Below, piece by piece: positions 7,833 through 16,154 of a DNA stretch of 64,000 nt. The stretch is taken from the NCBI RefSeq assembly GCF_019316905.1, contig NZ_CP079216.1, positions 1,798,001 to 1,862,000 of the forward strand. Direction: 5' to 3'. Each line of letters begins with the position of its first letter. Within the stretch, counting starts at the first letter, position 1. The notes under the pieces are model-generated. The model searched no databases. It had not been told where the DNA came from and saw only the letters and a list, made by a program, of their open reading frames with translations. A program made the position numbers and the translations under genes. The DNA is from Tessaracoccus palaemonis. GTDB taxonomy: Bacteria > Actinomycetota > Actinomycetes > Propionibacteriales > Propionibacteriaceae.

Positions 7833-8397
7833 ATGCCCCCCCACCGAGGTGCTGCTTATCGCGCTGCTGATCGCCGTGCTGGCGCTCGTCGCGCTACGTC
7901 TCCTGCGGCGCCCGACGCGCCCCACGCGACCCATCGCGCCGACGCGGCCGTCCGTCCCCCGGCTGCCCGCCGGCACCGAGGTCCGGTGGACGACCCACGC
8001 CCGCGAGCGCATGGCCCAGCGCGGGGTCTCGGCCGACAGCGTCCGCGCCGTCGTCACCAGGCCCGAGCGGGCCGTCGCGGACGCGGCCGAGGGCAGCGTG
8101 CGGCTGGAACGCGACCTCGGCGGCCGGACGCTGAAGGTGTGGGTCGTCGCGCCCTGGCCTCCCGAGCGGGAGGCGGTCGTCAAGTCGACGGCCTGGGCCG
8201 ACTACACCGGCGAGGTGACCGTCCCCCGCGCCTCCCTCGGGCGGGTGATCGGGAAGGGCGGGGCCACCATCCGCGGCATCCGCAGCGCCCACGACGCACG
8301 CATCGTGCAGGACGGCACCACCTTCCGCATCAGCGCCGACGACGCGGACAGCGTGCGGCAGGCCCAGCAGAGCATCCGCCGGGCCGCGCGGATCTGA
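7833..8397 (+). CDS. Membrane-anchored DUF4258-KH protein, start interrupted by a C7 run
   Basis: The main frame (GTG 7849 to 8397, 182 codons) encodes an N-terminal membrane segment (LLIALLIAVLALVALRLL), a basic Pro/Thr/Arg linker, a DUF4258-like block (THARERMAQRGVS, about residues 48-60) and a KH domain with the GxxG loop in VIGKGGATIRGI (about residues 129-140), which binds single-stranded nucleic acid. An ATG at 7833 with GAGGAGA upstream is the better start by position but is out of frame. Removing one C from the seven at 7836-7842 would join it in frame as MPPTEVLLIA. Either the GTG is the start, or the C run is a sequencing error or a slippage site. Confidence 0.75.
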
Positions 8398-8412
8398 TCT
8401 ACCGTCCAGGGC

Positions 8413-8440
8413 GTCCGGTCAGGGCTTCCCCTGACCGGAC
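8413..8440 (+). terminator. Hairpin after the KH gene
   Basis: GTCCGGTCAGGG and CCCTGACCGGAC form a perfect 12-bp stem with loop CTTC, 15 bases after the stop. A second weaker hairpin (CCGGCGGG...CCCGCCGG) follows at about 8451-8482. Together they separate the KH gene from the kinase operon. There is no T tract. Confidence 0.65.
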
Positions 8441-8525
8441 CCGGGATCGTCCGGCGGGCCCCTGGGTTGGCACCCGCCGGGCAGCGCGGATCCAGTAGCC
8501 TTGCCGGAGCAGACGGGGAGGCGCG

Positions 8526-9734
8526 TTGATATCAGAGCATCCGCACACGATCATCGGCGGCCGGTGGAGCATCTACGGGCTCCCGATCCGCGGCGGCATG
8601 AGCGTGCTGTTCCCAGCCGTCGACGGCGCCGGCACAAAGGCGATGATCAAGTTCTCGAAGGTCGACGCCGACGAGTCCATGCGCGCCAGATTCGAGGCCG
8701 AAGGGCGGGCGCTGCTCGCCGCACCGAACCCGAACACCGTGCGGCTGATCGACTCCGGGATGGACGTCCACCCCCAGGCCAGCTCGCGCGCCCCGGTCCC
8801 CTACCTCGTGCTGGAGCACGTCGACGGCGTCACGCTCGACGAGCGGATGCGCCAGACGGGGCCGATGGGCTGGGACGAGGCCGCCGGCATCGCCGTCGGG
8901 GTCCTGAACGGCCTCCGGCACCTGCACGCAGCCGGCATCATCCACCGCGACCTGTGCCCGCGCAACATCATGATCTCGCCCGACGGTCACGCGACCATCA
9001 TCGACCTCGGCATCGCGCTGAGCCCGTCGTCCTCGCCTCGGCTCACGGAGGTCGGCTCCGTGATCGGCAAGTGGAGGTACATGTCGCCCGAGCAGATGGA
9101 CGCGTGCCCCGTCGACCCTCGCACGGACCTGTACAGCCTCGCCGTGGTGCTCTTCGAGCTGCTCAGCGGCCGCCACCCGTTCCCCGTCGGCGACTCCCCC
9201 GCGACGATGCGGGCGAAACAGTCGCCCGACTGGAGTGCGATCTTCCAGTCCTTCCCCGGATCAGCCGCCGTCGGGCAGCTGCTGATCACGGCGTTGTCGC
9301 CTCACCCCGAGGACCGCTACCCGACCGCCGCTTCGATGTCCGACGCGGTGCTGCACGTTGCGTCGTTCGGCGGCACCGCGACGCAGGCCATCGCGTCCGA
9401 CACCGCGACGACCCTCAGGGAAGCCGGGCCGGGCCCGCAGGGGACGCGGGTGCTGCCGACCGATGTGGCGCACACCCGGGTGGAGGCTCCCCTTGCCGTC
9501 CCGACGGCGTCGGCGATCGAGCTCGTCAGCGACGAGAACCGCGCCGTCTTCGACCGGGCCGTCACGGCTGCCCGGGAGCGGATCGACCGGCACGCGGCCG
9601 TGTTCCAGGCGACGATCCGCGGGGCTCTGGAGGAACGCTTCCGACGAGACATCCGCCGCTCTCTCCCGCCGACCATCGCGCTGGGCGTGATCGTCGCGAT
9701 CATCGCCTTCCTCATCACCTGGGGGATGCCGTGA
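8526..9734 (+). CDS. Tail-anchored Ser/Thr protein kinase
   Basis: This 402-residue protein has a Hanks-type kinase domain at about residues 10-285: K42 in the AMIKFSK strand, HRD at 140-142, N147, DLG at 160-162 in place of DFG, and the activation/P+1 segment GKWRYMSPEQ (181-190). The Lys normally two residues after the catalytic Asp is Cys144 (HRDLCPRN), unusual but tolerable. After an about 90-residue juxtamembrane region comes one C-terminal membrane segment at about 377-396 with almost nothing after it, so it is anchored by its tail rather than carrying PASTA sensors. The start is TTG 8526 with GGGAGG upstream. The stop overlaps the next gene (GTGA). Confidence 0.88.
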   Translation: MISEHPHTIIGGRWSIYGLPIRGGMSVLFPAVDGAGTKAMIKFSKVDADESMRARFEAEGRALLAAPNPNTVRLIDSGMDVHPQASSRAPVPYLVLEHVDGVTLDERMRQTGPMGWDEAAGIAVGVLNGLRHLHAAGIIHRDLCPRNIMISPDGHATIIDLGIALSPSSSPRLTEVGSVIGKWRYMSPEQMDACPVDPRTDLYSLAVVLFELLSGRHPFPVGDSPATMRAKQSPDWSAIFQSFPGSAAVGQLLITALSPHPEDRYPTAASMSDAVLHVASFGGTATQAIASDTATTLREAGPGPQGTRVLPTDVAHTRVEAPLAVPTASAIELVSDENRAVFDRAVTAARERIDRHAAVFQATIRGALEERFRRDIRRSLPPTIALGVIVAIIAFLITWGMP

Positions 9735-10000
9735 AGACCCTCGACAGGCTCATCGACTACCTGTTCCGCACCGTCGTCCCCGACGACTACCCCTTCTCGG
9801 GCGCCGACGACCGTGCCGTCAGGACCCGGCTGACGACCCCGTCGCGGACGTCGCAGCTGGTGGTCGACGCCTACCTCAGGGAGAAGGAGGCCCCGCTGCG
9901 GACCGGACGCCGCTACCTGCAGGCGATCCTGGTCCTCGCCATGGGCGTCGCCGGCCTCGTGCTCGGCTGGGTCGCGCACCTCATCGGCTCGGTGGGCTGA
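9731..10000 (+). CDS. Small tail-anchored membrane protein of the kinase-GTPase cluster
   Basis: This 89-residue protein starts at a GTG overlapping the kinase stop by 4 bases (GTGA), so the two are probably translationally coupled. Residues 1-60 are charged and soluble, with a predicted helix around LVVDAYLREKEAPLRTG. A single hydrophobic segment at about 64-86 ends the protein. I recognise no family. The same topology occurs in the flanking kinase and in the product of 11696-13402, suggesting a shared membrane complex. It ends 4 bases before the GTPase start. Confidence 0.75.
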   Translation: MKTLDRLIDYLFRTVVPDDYPFSGADDRAVRTRLTTPSRTSQLVVDAYLREKEAPLRTGRRYLQAILVLAMGVAGLVLGWVAHLIGSVG

Positions 10001-10004
10001 ACCG

Positions 10005-11699
10005 ATGACGGCGTGCTACTTCTGCGGCCACGAGGACGGCGAGTGGCTGACTCTGCTCGTCTGCCAGGTCGGCCACGCCCAGACGTTCCGCCTGTTCCAC
10101 ACGGCCACCGGCCAGCGGGAGGGCATGGGCCGGTGGGATGGGTCGGGTGAGCCGAACCAGCGCTGGACGATCTGCCGCCTCGGCCACATGCGGCCGCGCC
10201 CGATCGCGCAGTCCGGGAGGCGCCGTGCCTGGCACCAGCGGCTGGTCGCCTGGGCCCTGCGCGCCGATGCCGCCCCGACCGAGGCACCCGCCGAGCCGCT
10301 GCGGGAGTCGCCCAACGTCATCCGCCTCCTCGGCTCGACGGGCAGCGGGAAGTCGCAGTTGGTCCGGGCGCTCCGCTTCGAGGCCCAGACGCCCGACCCG
10401 ACGTTCTGCATGATCGAGGGCATCTCGGCCTCGGCCATCGACATCGACCGTCTGCCCAGCCCCGCCGAGGGACCGACCCTCGACGACGGTGCGCTGCTGC
10501 CGACGACCAGCTTCGACAAGACCGCGCGCGACACCCTCCACAACTACCTCGCCTATCTGGGCGGCTGGGAGCAGGCGCAGGAGCTCGACGACCTGCTCGC
10601 GCGCCTCCTGCCCTTCGCCACCGGCGAGGAGATCCGCGACTGGGGCAGCGTGCGCACCCCCTACGTGCTCACGACGTACCAGGAGCGCGGTGGGGCCACC
10701 GCCAAGTCCATCACCCCCATCATCGACCTGCCCGGCGAGATCGTCCGTCACCTCTCCGGCGGCACCGGCTCCGACGAGCCGCTCCCTCCCATGTCCCGCA
10801 GCGACCTCGCACAGCTGAGCTACACCCACCAGTTCGTCGCCGTGATCGACTGCATGTCGCTGGGCGGCGTCTTCGGCGCGCTCGACCCGGCGGAGCGGGA
10901 GGCCGCCCTGCGCAAGAGGTCGAACGTGACCCCCGAGGTGGCCCACCGGATGAGCCGCAAGGAGACCGAGTCCCTGCTGGTCTTCCTGCAGTCGATGGGC
11001 CGCGTCGCCGACGGGGCGACCCGCAGCATCCCGCTCACCCTGTGCCTGGCCAAGTCCGACGCGCTGCACCGCATCCTGGCCCGCCGCCAGGTCGCCCACC
11101 ACGGCCTGGACCGCTGGTCGTTCCTCTGGGCCGACGCCACCGACAAGGCCGCCGCGCTCAACGCCTTCGTCGAGGCCGGGGCCGCCGCGCTCGTCCACCT
11201 CTGCGGCTTCGACGGGGAACGGACCGCGGCGGCCGACCGGCTGCTGCAGCCCATCTCCGCCCTGCCAGGAGGGCAGCGGTTCGCGCGGGCGATGGCGCTG
11301 TCAGCGTCGCTGCTCGCGGACCTCGGGGACTCCGGGGCGTTCCACCGGGTGATCGTCTCCGAGGGGCCGGTGGACCTCCACCTGCCCGGCGGCGGCATCG
11401 TCTCCATGGAGAGCGCCCGCGACTACTGGTTCCTGTCCACCGCCGGGTTCGACCTCATGGCGCGCGATGTCGCCTGCTCCGTCCTCGTGCAGGCGCTGCT
11501 CGCCACCGACTACGGCCGGGACCGGGTCGCAGGGATCAGCGCCCACAGTTCGCACCTGCGCTTCGCGCTCACCAGCACCCGCGAGTTCCTCCCCGGCGAC
11601 GGGCCCGTCCGTGCGGACGACGACCCACGGGCCAGGCTGGCGGAGAACTCCGGGGTGCTCCAGGTGCTGGCCGACGTCCTGCAGGGGGCACTGAGATGA
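10005..11699 (+). CDS. Zinc-finger P-loop GTPase-like protein
   Basis: This 564-residue protein begins with a zinc-binding segment (C4-x2-C7, then C20...H24 and C57...H61). A nucleotide-binding domain follows: Walker A/G1 GSTGSGKS at 110-117, a G3-like DLPG at 241-244 preceded by hydrophobic residues, and a G4-like AKSD at 349-352. These suggest GTP rather than ATP. Residues 400-564 are mostly helical and unassigned. Large soluble GTPases of this kind occur in GTPase-centred biological-conflict systems, often next to a dedicated partner; here the partner would be the next gene, which overlaps by 4 bases (ATGA). A signalling or defence role is inferred from context only. Confidence 0.75.
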   Translation: MTACYFCGHEDGEWLTLLVCQVGHAQTFRLFHTATGQREGMGRWDGSGEPNQRWTICRLGHMRPRPIAQSGRRRAWHQRLVAWALRADAAPTEAPAEPLRESPNVIRLLGSTGSGKSQLVRALRFEAQTPDPTFCMIEGISASAIDIDRLPSPAEGPTLDDGALLPTTSFDKTARDTLHNYLAYLGGWEQAQELDDLLARLLPFATGEEIRDWGSVRTPYVLTTYQERGGATAKSITPIIDLPGEIVRHLSGGTGSDEPLPPMSRSDLAQLSYTHQFVAVIDCMSLGGVFGALDPAEREAALRKRSNVTPEVAHRMSRKETESLLVFLQSMGRVADGATRSIPLTLCLAKSDALHRILARRQVAHHGLDRWSFLWADATDKAAALNAFVEAGAAALVHLCGFDGERTAAADRLLQPISALPGGQRFARAMALSASLLADLGDSGAFHRVIVSEGPVDLHLPGGGIVSMESARDYWFLSTAGFDLMARDVACSVLVQALLATDYGRDRVAGISAHSSHLRFALTSTREFLPGDGPVRADDDPRARLAENSGVLQVLADVLQGALR

Positions 11700-13402
11700 G
11701 CGGCGACTGGACGCTGCAGACGAAGTCGGACACCGGGGCCGGCTACCACCCCAACGCCGACCTCTCGTCGGCGATGATCGACGGCCCCACCAGGTCGCTG
11801 TTCGGGTCACTCGAGCAGAGCTACCGGCAGCTGCCCGTCGCCGACGGGGCTCTGGAGGCCCTGTACGTGCTGACGTGGCGCTTCAGCCCGGAGGCGGGAG
11901 CCTGGCTGACCGTGCTCCAGGGCTCGGGCGGGCGGTACGGCAACGCCGGCGCGACGCAGTTCGCGCTCGCCCCCGCCAGCTGGACGATGGCCGACTGCGT
12001 GACGAGGGCGCTGGCCGACGTCGAGGTCGGCGGCTGGCTGAGTCCGCGGCATGACGGAGGCCCGACTGCTCCGCCGCGGTGCCGCCCCGACGAACTCCTC
12101 CGGCTCCTCGCGACGCTGCTCGACCGGCCCGCACCGCCTGCGGTCACCGTCGTCGAGGCCGCGTCGCCGGCGGCGCTCTTCGCCGCCGCGTCCCGCGCAC
12201 TGCCGGAGGGGATCCTGCGGCGCACCGCCTGGTCCACGTCGGCCGCGGTCCGTCGGCCGGGCCGGGACGGTCCGCTGATCAGCGGACCCTGGCCCGCAGA
12301 CCTCGCTGCCCGATACCCGCAGGAGCACGCCGCCTTCCTCAAGCTCGCCGCCGCGTCGACCGGCGCGCCTCCGCAGCCGCCGAAGGCCGTCGTCTGGGCG
12401 GCGCGGGAGGCCTCCGCCGGTCGCCACCCGGGTCGGCTCGTCGACGCCACCGACCCGCTCGAGTGGGCCGCGGCCCTGGAGCACCGGCGGCCGATGACCG
12501 ACCGCGAGGCGGCAGGCCTGCTGCGCTCGGACGCGTTGGTCGAGGCCGACCGCCAGCGGTGGACCGACGGCGGGCACGCGGCGAAGCTCGTGGCCAGGGA
12601 CCCCGCCTGGCTGGGGCCGCTGCTCGGGCAGCGCATGGCGTGGGTCGCCGAGGGTGTGGCGGACGTCGTGACCCGGGAAGCGCCCTGGGCCGAACTGGTC
12701 CGGGTGCAGAAGGCCGCCGTCCGGCAGGGACGGCCCGCCCCCGCCGCCCTGCGGTCGCTGGCGCCCGTCGACAGGGCCCGGCTGGCCCGCGACGTGCTCG
12801 ACGGCAGCACGGCGCCTGAGCTCCGCGCGGCCGCACCGTGGCTGGAGGCCCTCGGCCTGGACAGGTCCGGCAACGAGGACCTCTTCCCACCCGGCCGCTC
12901 CGATGTCGCCGCCCAGCTGCGCGCCGCCCCCCGCAACGTCGCCGGGGCCATCGAGTTCGCCCGTGGGGAGGCACGCTGGGACGAGGAGCTGGCCGCCCTC
13001 ATGCAGGCCGCCCCCGCGGCCAGGCTCCACCTGCTCGTCGCCCTGGCGCCGTCGAACGCCCTCGCCAGCTTCCTGCGGAAACACCCAACGGCCCTGGCTC
13101 CGGACGAGGTGCCCGACCTGATCGTGGCAGCGGAACGGCTGCAGGGCCGACTGAAGGATCCCGACCGCTTCGTCGTCTCGCTGCTCCGGCAGCTGCACTC
13201 CGCCTCCGGCGAGGACACGCCGCTGCTCGCCGAGCCGTTCGCGGACCAGCAGTCGGCCGCGGCCCTCCGCCTCATGCTGGGTCTGCCGCAGCGGGCGCCC
13301 GCGCGACGCGCGCCGCGGTGGCTGGTCGCACTCATCTGCGCCTCGACCGGGCTCGTCGTCGGCATCCTGCTCGGCTGGCTCCTCCTCGGAGGCCTGCTGT
13401 AG
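11696..13402 (+). CDS. Large tail-anchored protein, probable GTPase partner
   Basis: The 568-residue product starts at an ATG overlapping the GTPase stop. Its N-terminal about 130 residues look globular (TRSLFGSLEQSYRQLP...LYVLTWRFSPEAG). The middle, about 150-530, is alanine/leucine/arginine-rich and helical with no catalytic motif that I can see. One membrane segment lies at about 543-566 and ends the protein. By position and architecture it resembles GAP-like effector or partner proteins that accompany GTPases in conflict systems, but I cannot show homology without a profile search. It closes the four-gene operon. Confidence 0.65.
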   Translation: MSGDWTLQTKSDTGAGYHPNADLSSAMIDGPTRSLFGSLEQSYRQLPVADGALEALYVLTWRFSPEAGAWLTVLQGSGGRYGNAGATQFALAPASWTMADCVTRALADVEVGGWLSPRHDGGPTAPPRCRPDELLRLLATLLDRPAPPAVTVVEAASPAALFAAASRALPEGILRRTAWSTSAAVRRPGRDGPLISGPWPADLAARYPQEHAAFLKLAAASTGAPPQPPKAVVWAAREASAGRHPGRLVDATDPLEWAAALEHRRPMTDREAAGLLRSDALVEADRQRWTDGGHAAKLVARDPAWLGPLLGQRMAWVAEGVADVVTREAPWAELVRVQKAAVRQGRPAPAALRSLAPVDRARLARDVLDGSTAPELRAAAPWLEALGLDRSGNEDLFPPGRSDVAAQLRAAPRNVAGAIEFARGEARWDEELAALMQAAPAARLHLLVALAPSNALASFLRKHPTALAPDEVPDLIVAAERLQGRLKDPDRFVVSLLRQLHSASGEDTPLLAEPFADQQSAAALRLMLGLPQRAPARRAPRWLVALICASTGLVVGILLGWLLLGGLL

Positions 13403-13446
13403 GCGGCGGAACGTCACTAGTGTGGGGCCTGAGGTAAGGAGTCGTT

Positions 13447-14376
13447 GTGAGGATTCTCATTGTCGGGGCCGGGGCCACGGGAGGCGCGTTCGGAGCCAGG
13501 CTGATCCAGGCCGGGCGCGACGTCACCTTCCTGGTGCGGGAACACAGGGCGGAGCAGTTGCGCAGCGAGGGGCTGGCGTTCTCGGCCCCGGACGTGACGA
13601 CGCGGCTCGACGTGCGATGCGTCACCTCGGTGGCGCAGGGCGACGTCTACGACCTGATCATCATCGCGGTCAAGGCCCCTGCCCTCGACGCGGCGATCGG
13701 CACGATCCGCCCCGCGGTCGGCGACGACACGCTGATCCTCCCCCTGCTCAACGGCATGCGCCACATCGAAGCGCTGGTGGAGGTGTTCGGGGCACGCGTG
13801 CTGGGTGGGCTGGTGAAGATCGTGGCCACGCTCGACCGCAACTCCCAGGCGGTCCAGCTGACGACGCTCAGCGCCATGACGATCGGACGGCTCGACGGCG
13901 GCGAGGTCCCCGACGCGGTACGCGAGGCGCTCGACGTGCCCGGCATCCACCTGTCCGTCAGCGGCGACATCATCGGACGGCTGTGGGAGAAGTGGGCCTT
14001 CATCGCGTCGGCGGGCGTGGTGTCCTGCCTGTTCCGCGGGGAGGTCGGAGACATCCTCGAGGCGGGCGGCGAGGAGCAGATCCTGCAGGCCATCGAGGAG
14101 TGCGAGCGGGTGGCCGCGGCCGCCGGCCACACCGTCGGTCGGCAAGGCCATGAGGGTTCCGTCGCCATGCTGACGGAGCCCGGCTCGCACTTCACGTCGT
14201 CGCTCTACCGGGACCTCAGGCTCGGCGACCCGTTGGAGGCCGAGCACATCCTTGGCGACCTCGCCCACCGGGCGAGGTCGGTGGGGGTGCCGACTCCCCT
14301 GCTGGACGCGGCCCTGCTGCAGGTGCGGACCCATCGCGTCGCGCGGGCCCGCACCTCGGCCGGGGTCAGCGCCTGA
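13447..14376 (+). CDS. Ketopantoate reductase-family (PanE/ApbA) oxidoreductase
   Basis: This 309-residue protein has the N-terminal NADPH-binding motif GAGATGGAFGA at residues 7-17, the mid-domain motif LLNGMRH and the family lysine in LWEKWAF. PanE reduces 2-dehydropantoate to pantoate for coenzyme A synthesis. Many genomes carry several paralogues, so this one may act on another 2-keto acid. The GTG at 13447 has AAGGAG about 7 bases upstream. It converges on the beta-repeat gene and the two coding ends overlap by 11 bases. Confidence 0.83.
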   Translation: MRILIVGAGATGGAFGARLIQAGRDVTFLVREHRAEQLRSEGLAFSAPDVTTRLDVRCVTSVAQGDVYDLIIIAVKAPALDAAIGTIRPAVGDDTLILPLLNGMRHIEALVEVFGARVLGGLVKIVATLDRNSQAVQLTTLSAMTIGRLDGGEVPDAVREALDVPGIHLSVSGDIIGRLWEKWAFIASAGVVSCLFRGEVGDILEAGGEEQILQAIEECERVAAAAGHTVGRQGHEGSVAMLTEPGSHFTSSLYRDLRLGDPLEAEHILGDLAHRARSVGVPTPLLDAALLQVRTHRVARARTSAGVSA

Positions 14377-14998
14377 CGCGGGACCCGGAGCCGGACTCGA
14401 CGACGCTGCCGTCGACGTCGTAGCCGCGGTAGGTGAGCAGGTTGCCGGCGTCGTACTCGCGGGCGCTGCCGTCGATCTCGGCGGTCGAGTGGAGCGTCAG
14501 GTTGCCGGAGTTGCGCTCGGTGACGCTGCCGTCGACCTCTCCGTAGACGCGCAGGCCGCCCTCGCCCTTCTCGGTGATGGAGCCGTCGATCTCGCCGGAG
14601 AGACGGATGATGACGCCGCCGTGGTCGGCCTCGGAGATGCCGCGGTCGACGCTGCCGGAGACGCGCACATCGCCCGACCCGGTCTCGGTGACAGTGCCGT
14701 CGATCTCGCCGACGACGGCCACGGAGCCGCTGCCCGTCTCGGTCACGTTGCCCTCGACCTCGCCGGTGCGGCCGATCGTGATGCTGCCGTTGCCCGTCTG
14801 GCGGACGTTGCCGGTGACCTTGCCGTTGATGGTGAGGTTGCCGTCACGGACGATCAGGTCGCCACGGATGACGGTGCGGGCGGCGACGGTGTAGCTGCCC
14901 TTCTTCTCCGTGGTGGGGGCCGCGCTGGCGGTCATCGGAACGAGGGTGGCCAGCAGGCCGATCGCGGCGGTGCCGGCGAGGATGCGGGAGGTCTTCAT
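14366..14998 (-). CDS. Secreted repetitive beta-repeat protein
   Basis: The 210-residue product has a Sec signal peptide (about residues 1-27, ending ASAAP). The rest is a tandem repeat of about 19-20 residues built on G(E/K)(I/V)DG-x-VTE-x-GSG-x-(V/L)-x-V. At least eight copies run from about residue 45 to the end. Alternating hydrophobic residues with regularly placed Gly fit a right-handed beta-helix or bactofilin-like solenoid, here outside the cell. I recognise no named family. The start at 14998 carries the signal peptide and has AAAGG upstream; upstream in-frame codons encode no signal. Confidence 0.72.
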   Translation of the reverse strand: MKTSRILAGTAAIGLLATLVPMTASAAPTTEKKGSYTVAARTVIRGDLIVRDGNLTINGKVTGNVRQTGNGSITIGRTGEVEGNVTETGSGSVAVVGEIDGTVTETGSGDVRVSGSVDRGISEADHGGVIIRLSGEIDGSITEKGEGGLRVYGEVDGSVTERNSGNLTLHSTAEIDGSAREYDAGNLLTYRGYDVDGSVVESGSGSRVRR

Positions 14999-15105
14999 GG
15001 TGGTTGCCTTTCGTGAGCCGCGGAAGCTGCCTTCCGCTGTGATGGCTTCATCCTGTCGGGCATGCATGAGACGCCGGTGACGCCCTAGTGAGAGACCTCT
15101 CATCT

Positions 15106-15933
15106 TCATCGCAGGCACTCGGCGAGGGTCTTCAGCCAGGCGGCGACACCGTCGGGGCCGTCGGCCAGCACGTCGGCCCGGGCCGCCAGGACGGCCTGTT
15201 CAGCCGAGGCGCTGACGACGCGGCAGGTGGCGACGCCCTCGCCGGCCAGCTCGTCGAGGAGGTCGAAGGCTGGCAGGTCACCGAGGTCGTCGCCGCAGAA
15301 CGCGACGGCCGTCGCGCGGGTCTCGGCGACCAGGCCGCGCAGGGCGTCGCCCTTGGTGATGGTGGAGGCGCGCAGCTCGAGCACGCTGCGGCCCGGTTCC
15401 AGCGTGAGGCCGTGGCGCGCCGCGATCCCGCTCAGCGGCCCCTCCAGCGCGGCGAAGGACTCGTGCGGGGAGGCCGCGCGACGCGTGTGGACGCCCAGCG
15501 CGCGACCCTTGTCCTCCAGATGGACGCCGACGAAGCGGTCGTCGGCGAGCAGGTCGACGATCTCGGCGCGCGCCTCGTCGATCCCGGGCGGCACCTCAGC
15601 GGGAGTCTCCTGGCCCGTCGACGCGTCCCAGCGCTCGGCACCGTACTGGCCGAGCACGACGACGTTCTCGAGCCCCTGTCGTTCGTCGAGCCTGCCGAGC
15701 TCCCGCACCGTCGCGACGGCGCGTCCGGTGATGATGGCGATGCGGCCCACGCGGGGGCCGAGATCGGCCAGGGCGTCGGCCGCGGCGGGCAGCAGACGGG
15801 AGTCGGTGGGGTCCGGCACGATCGGCGCCAGGGTGCCGTCGAAGTCCATGGCGACCAGGACTCGGGCCGGGTCGGCCGCCCCCTTGTCGAAGAAGGCGGA
15901 GGCGTCGTCGGTGCGGAGCTCGAAGTCACTCAT
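15106..15933 (-). CDS. otsB: Trehalose-6-phosphate phosphatase
   Basis: This 275-residue HAD-superfamily phosphatase has the nucleophile motif DFDGTLAPI (Asp30 and Asp32), the IITGR motif, a cap domain and the final GDDLGDLPAF acidic motif typical of trehalose phosphatases. It converts trehalose-6-phosphate to trehalose, the second step of the OtsA/OtsB pathway used for osmotic and stress protection. It is divergent from otsA. The ATG at 15933 with GGAG just upstream is chosen; upstream codons run into the inverted-repeat element. Confidence 0.9.
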   Translation of the reverse strand: MSDFELRTDDASAFFDKGAADPARVLVAMDFDGTLAPIVPDPTDSRLLPAAADALADLGPRVGRIAIITGRAVATVRELGRLDERQGLENVVVLGQYGAERWDASTGQETPAEVPPGIDEARAEIVDLLADDRFVGVHLEDKGRALGVHTRRAASPHESFAALEGPLSGIAARHGLTLEPGRSVLELRASTITKGDALRGLVAETRATAVAFCGDDLGDLPAFDLLDELAGEGVATCRVVSASAEQAVLAARADVLADGPDGVAAWLKTLAECLR

Positions 15934-15978
15934 GGGCTCCAACCTAGCCAGCCTCCGGGCACCTGCCGCCGCAGACGC

Positions 15979-16059
15979 GATGAGCACGACACACTTCTCA
16001 CGGCCGGAATCGGCCGATTTCGGGCCGTTTTCCGCGATGACAAGTGTGTCGTGCTCATC
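15979..16059. repeat. 81-bp element with perfect 18-bp inverted ends between otsB and otsA
   Basis: GATGAGCACGACACACTT (15979-15996) and AAGTGTGTCGTGCTCATC (16042-16059) are perfect inverted repeats around 45 bases that hold further palindromes (CGGCCG-GAAT-CGGCCG). It could be a miniature inverted-repeat element or a cruciform control element between the divergent trehalose genes. Confidence 0.75.
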
Positions 16060-16154
16060 CGCGGGACCGGCGCGGGATTCTCCCCCGGTTGGCCGGATGC
16101 GCCCGGCGGGCCTTGACGGGTCGATAGGGTGGAACGCAACCAGGAGGTTCAGCA

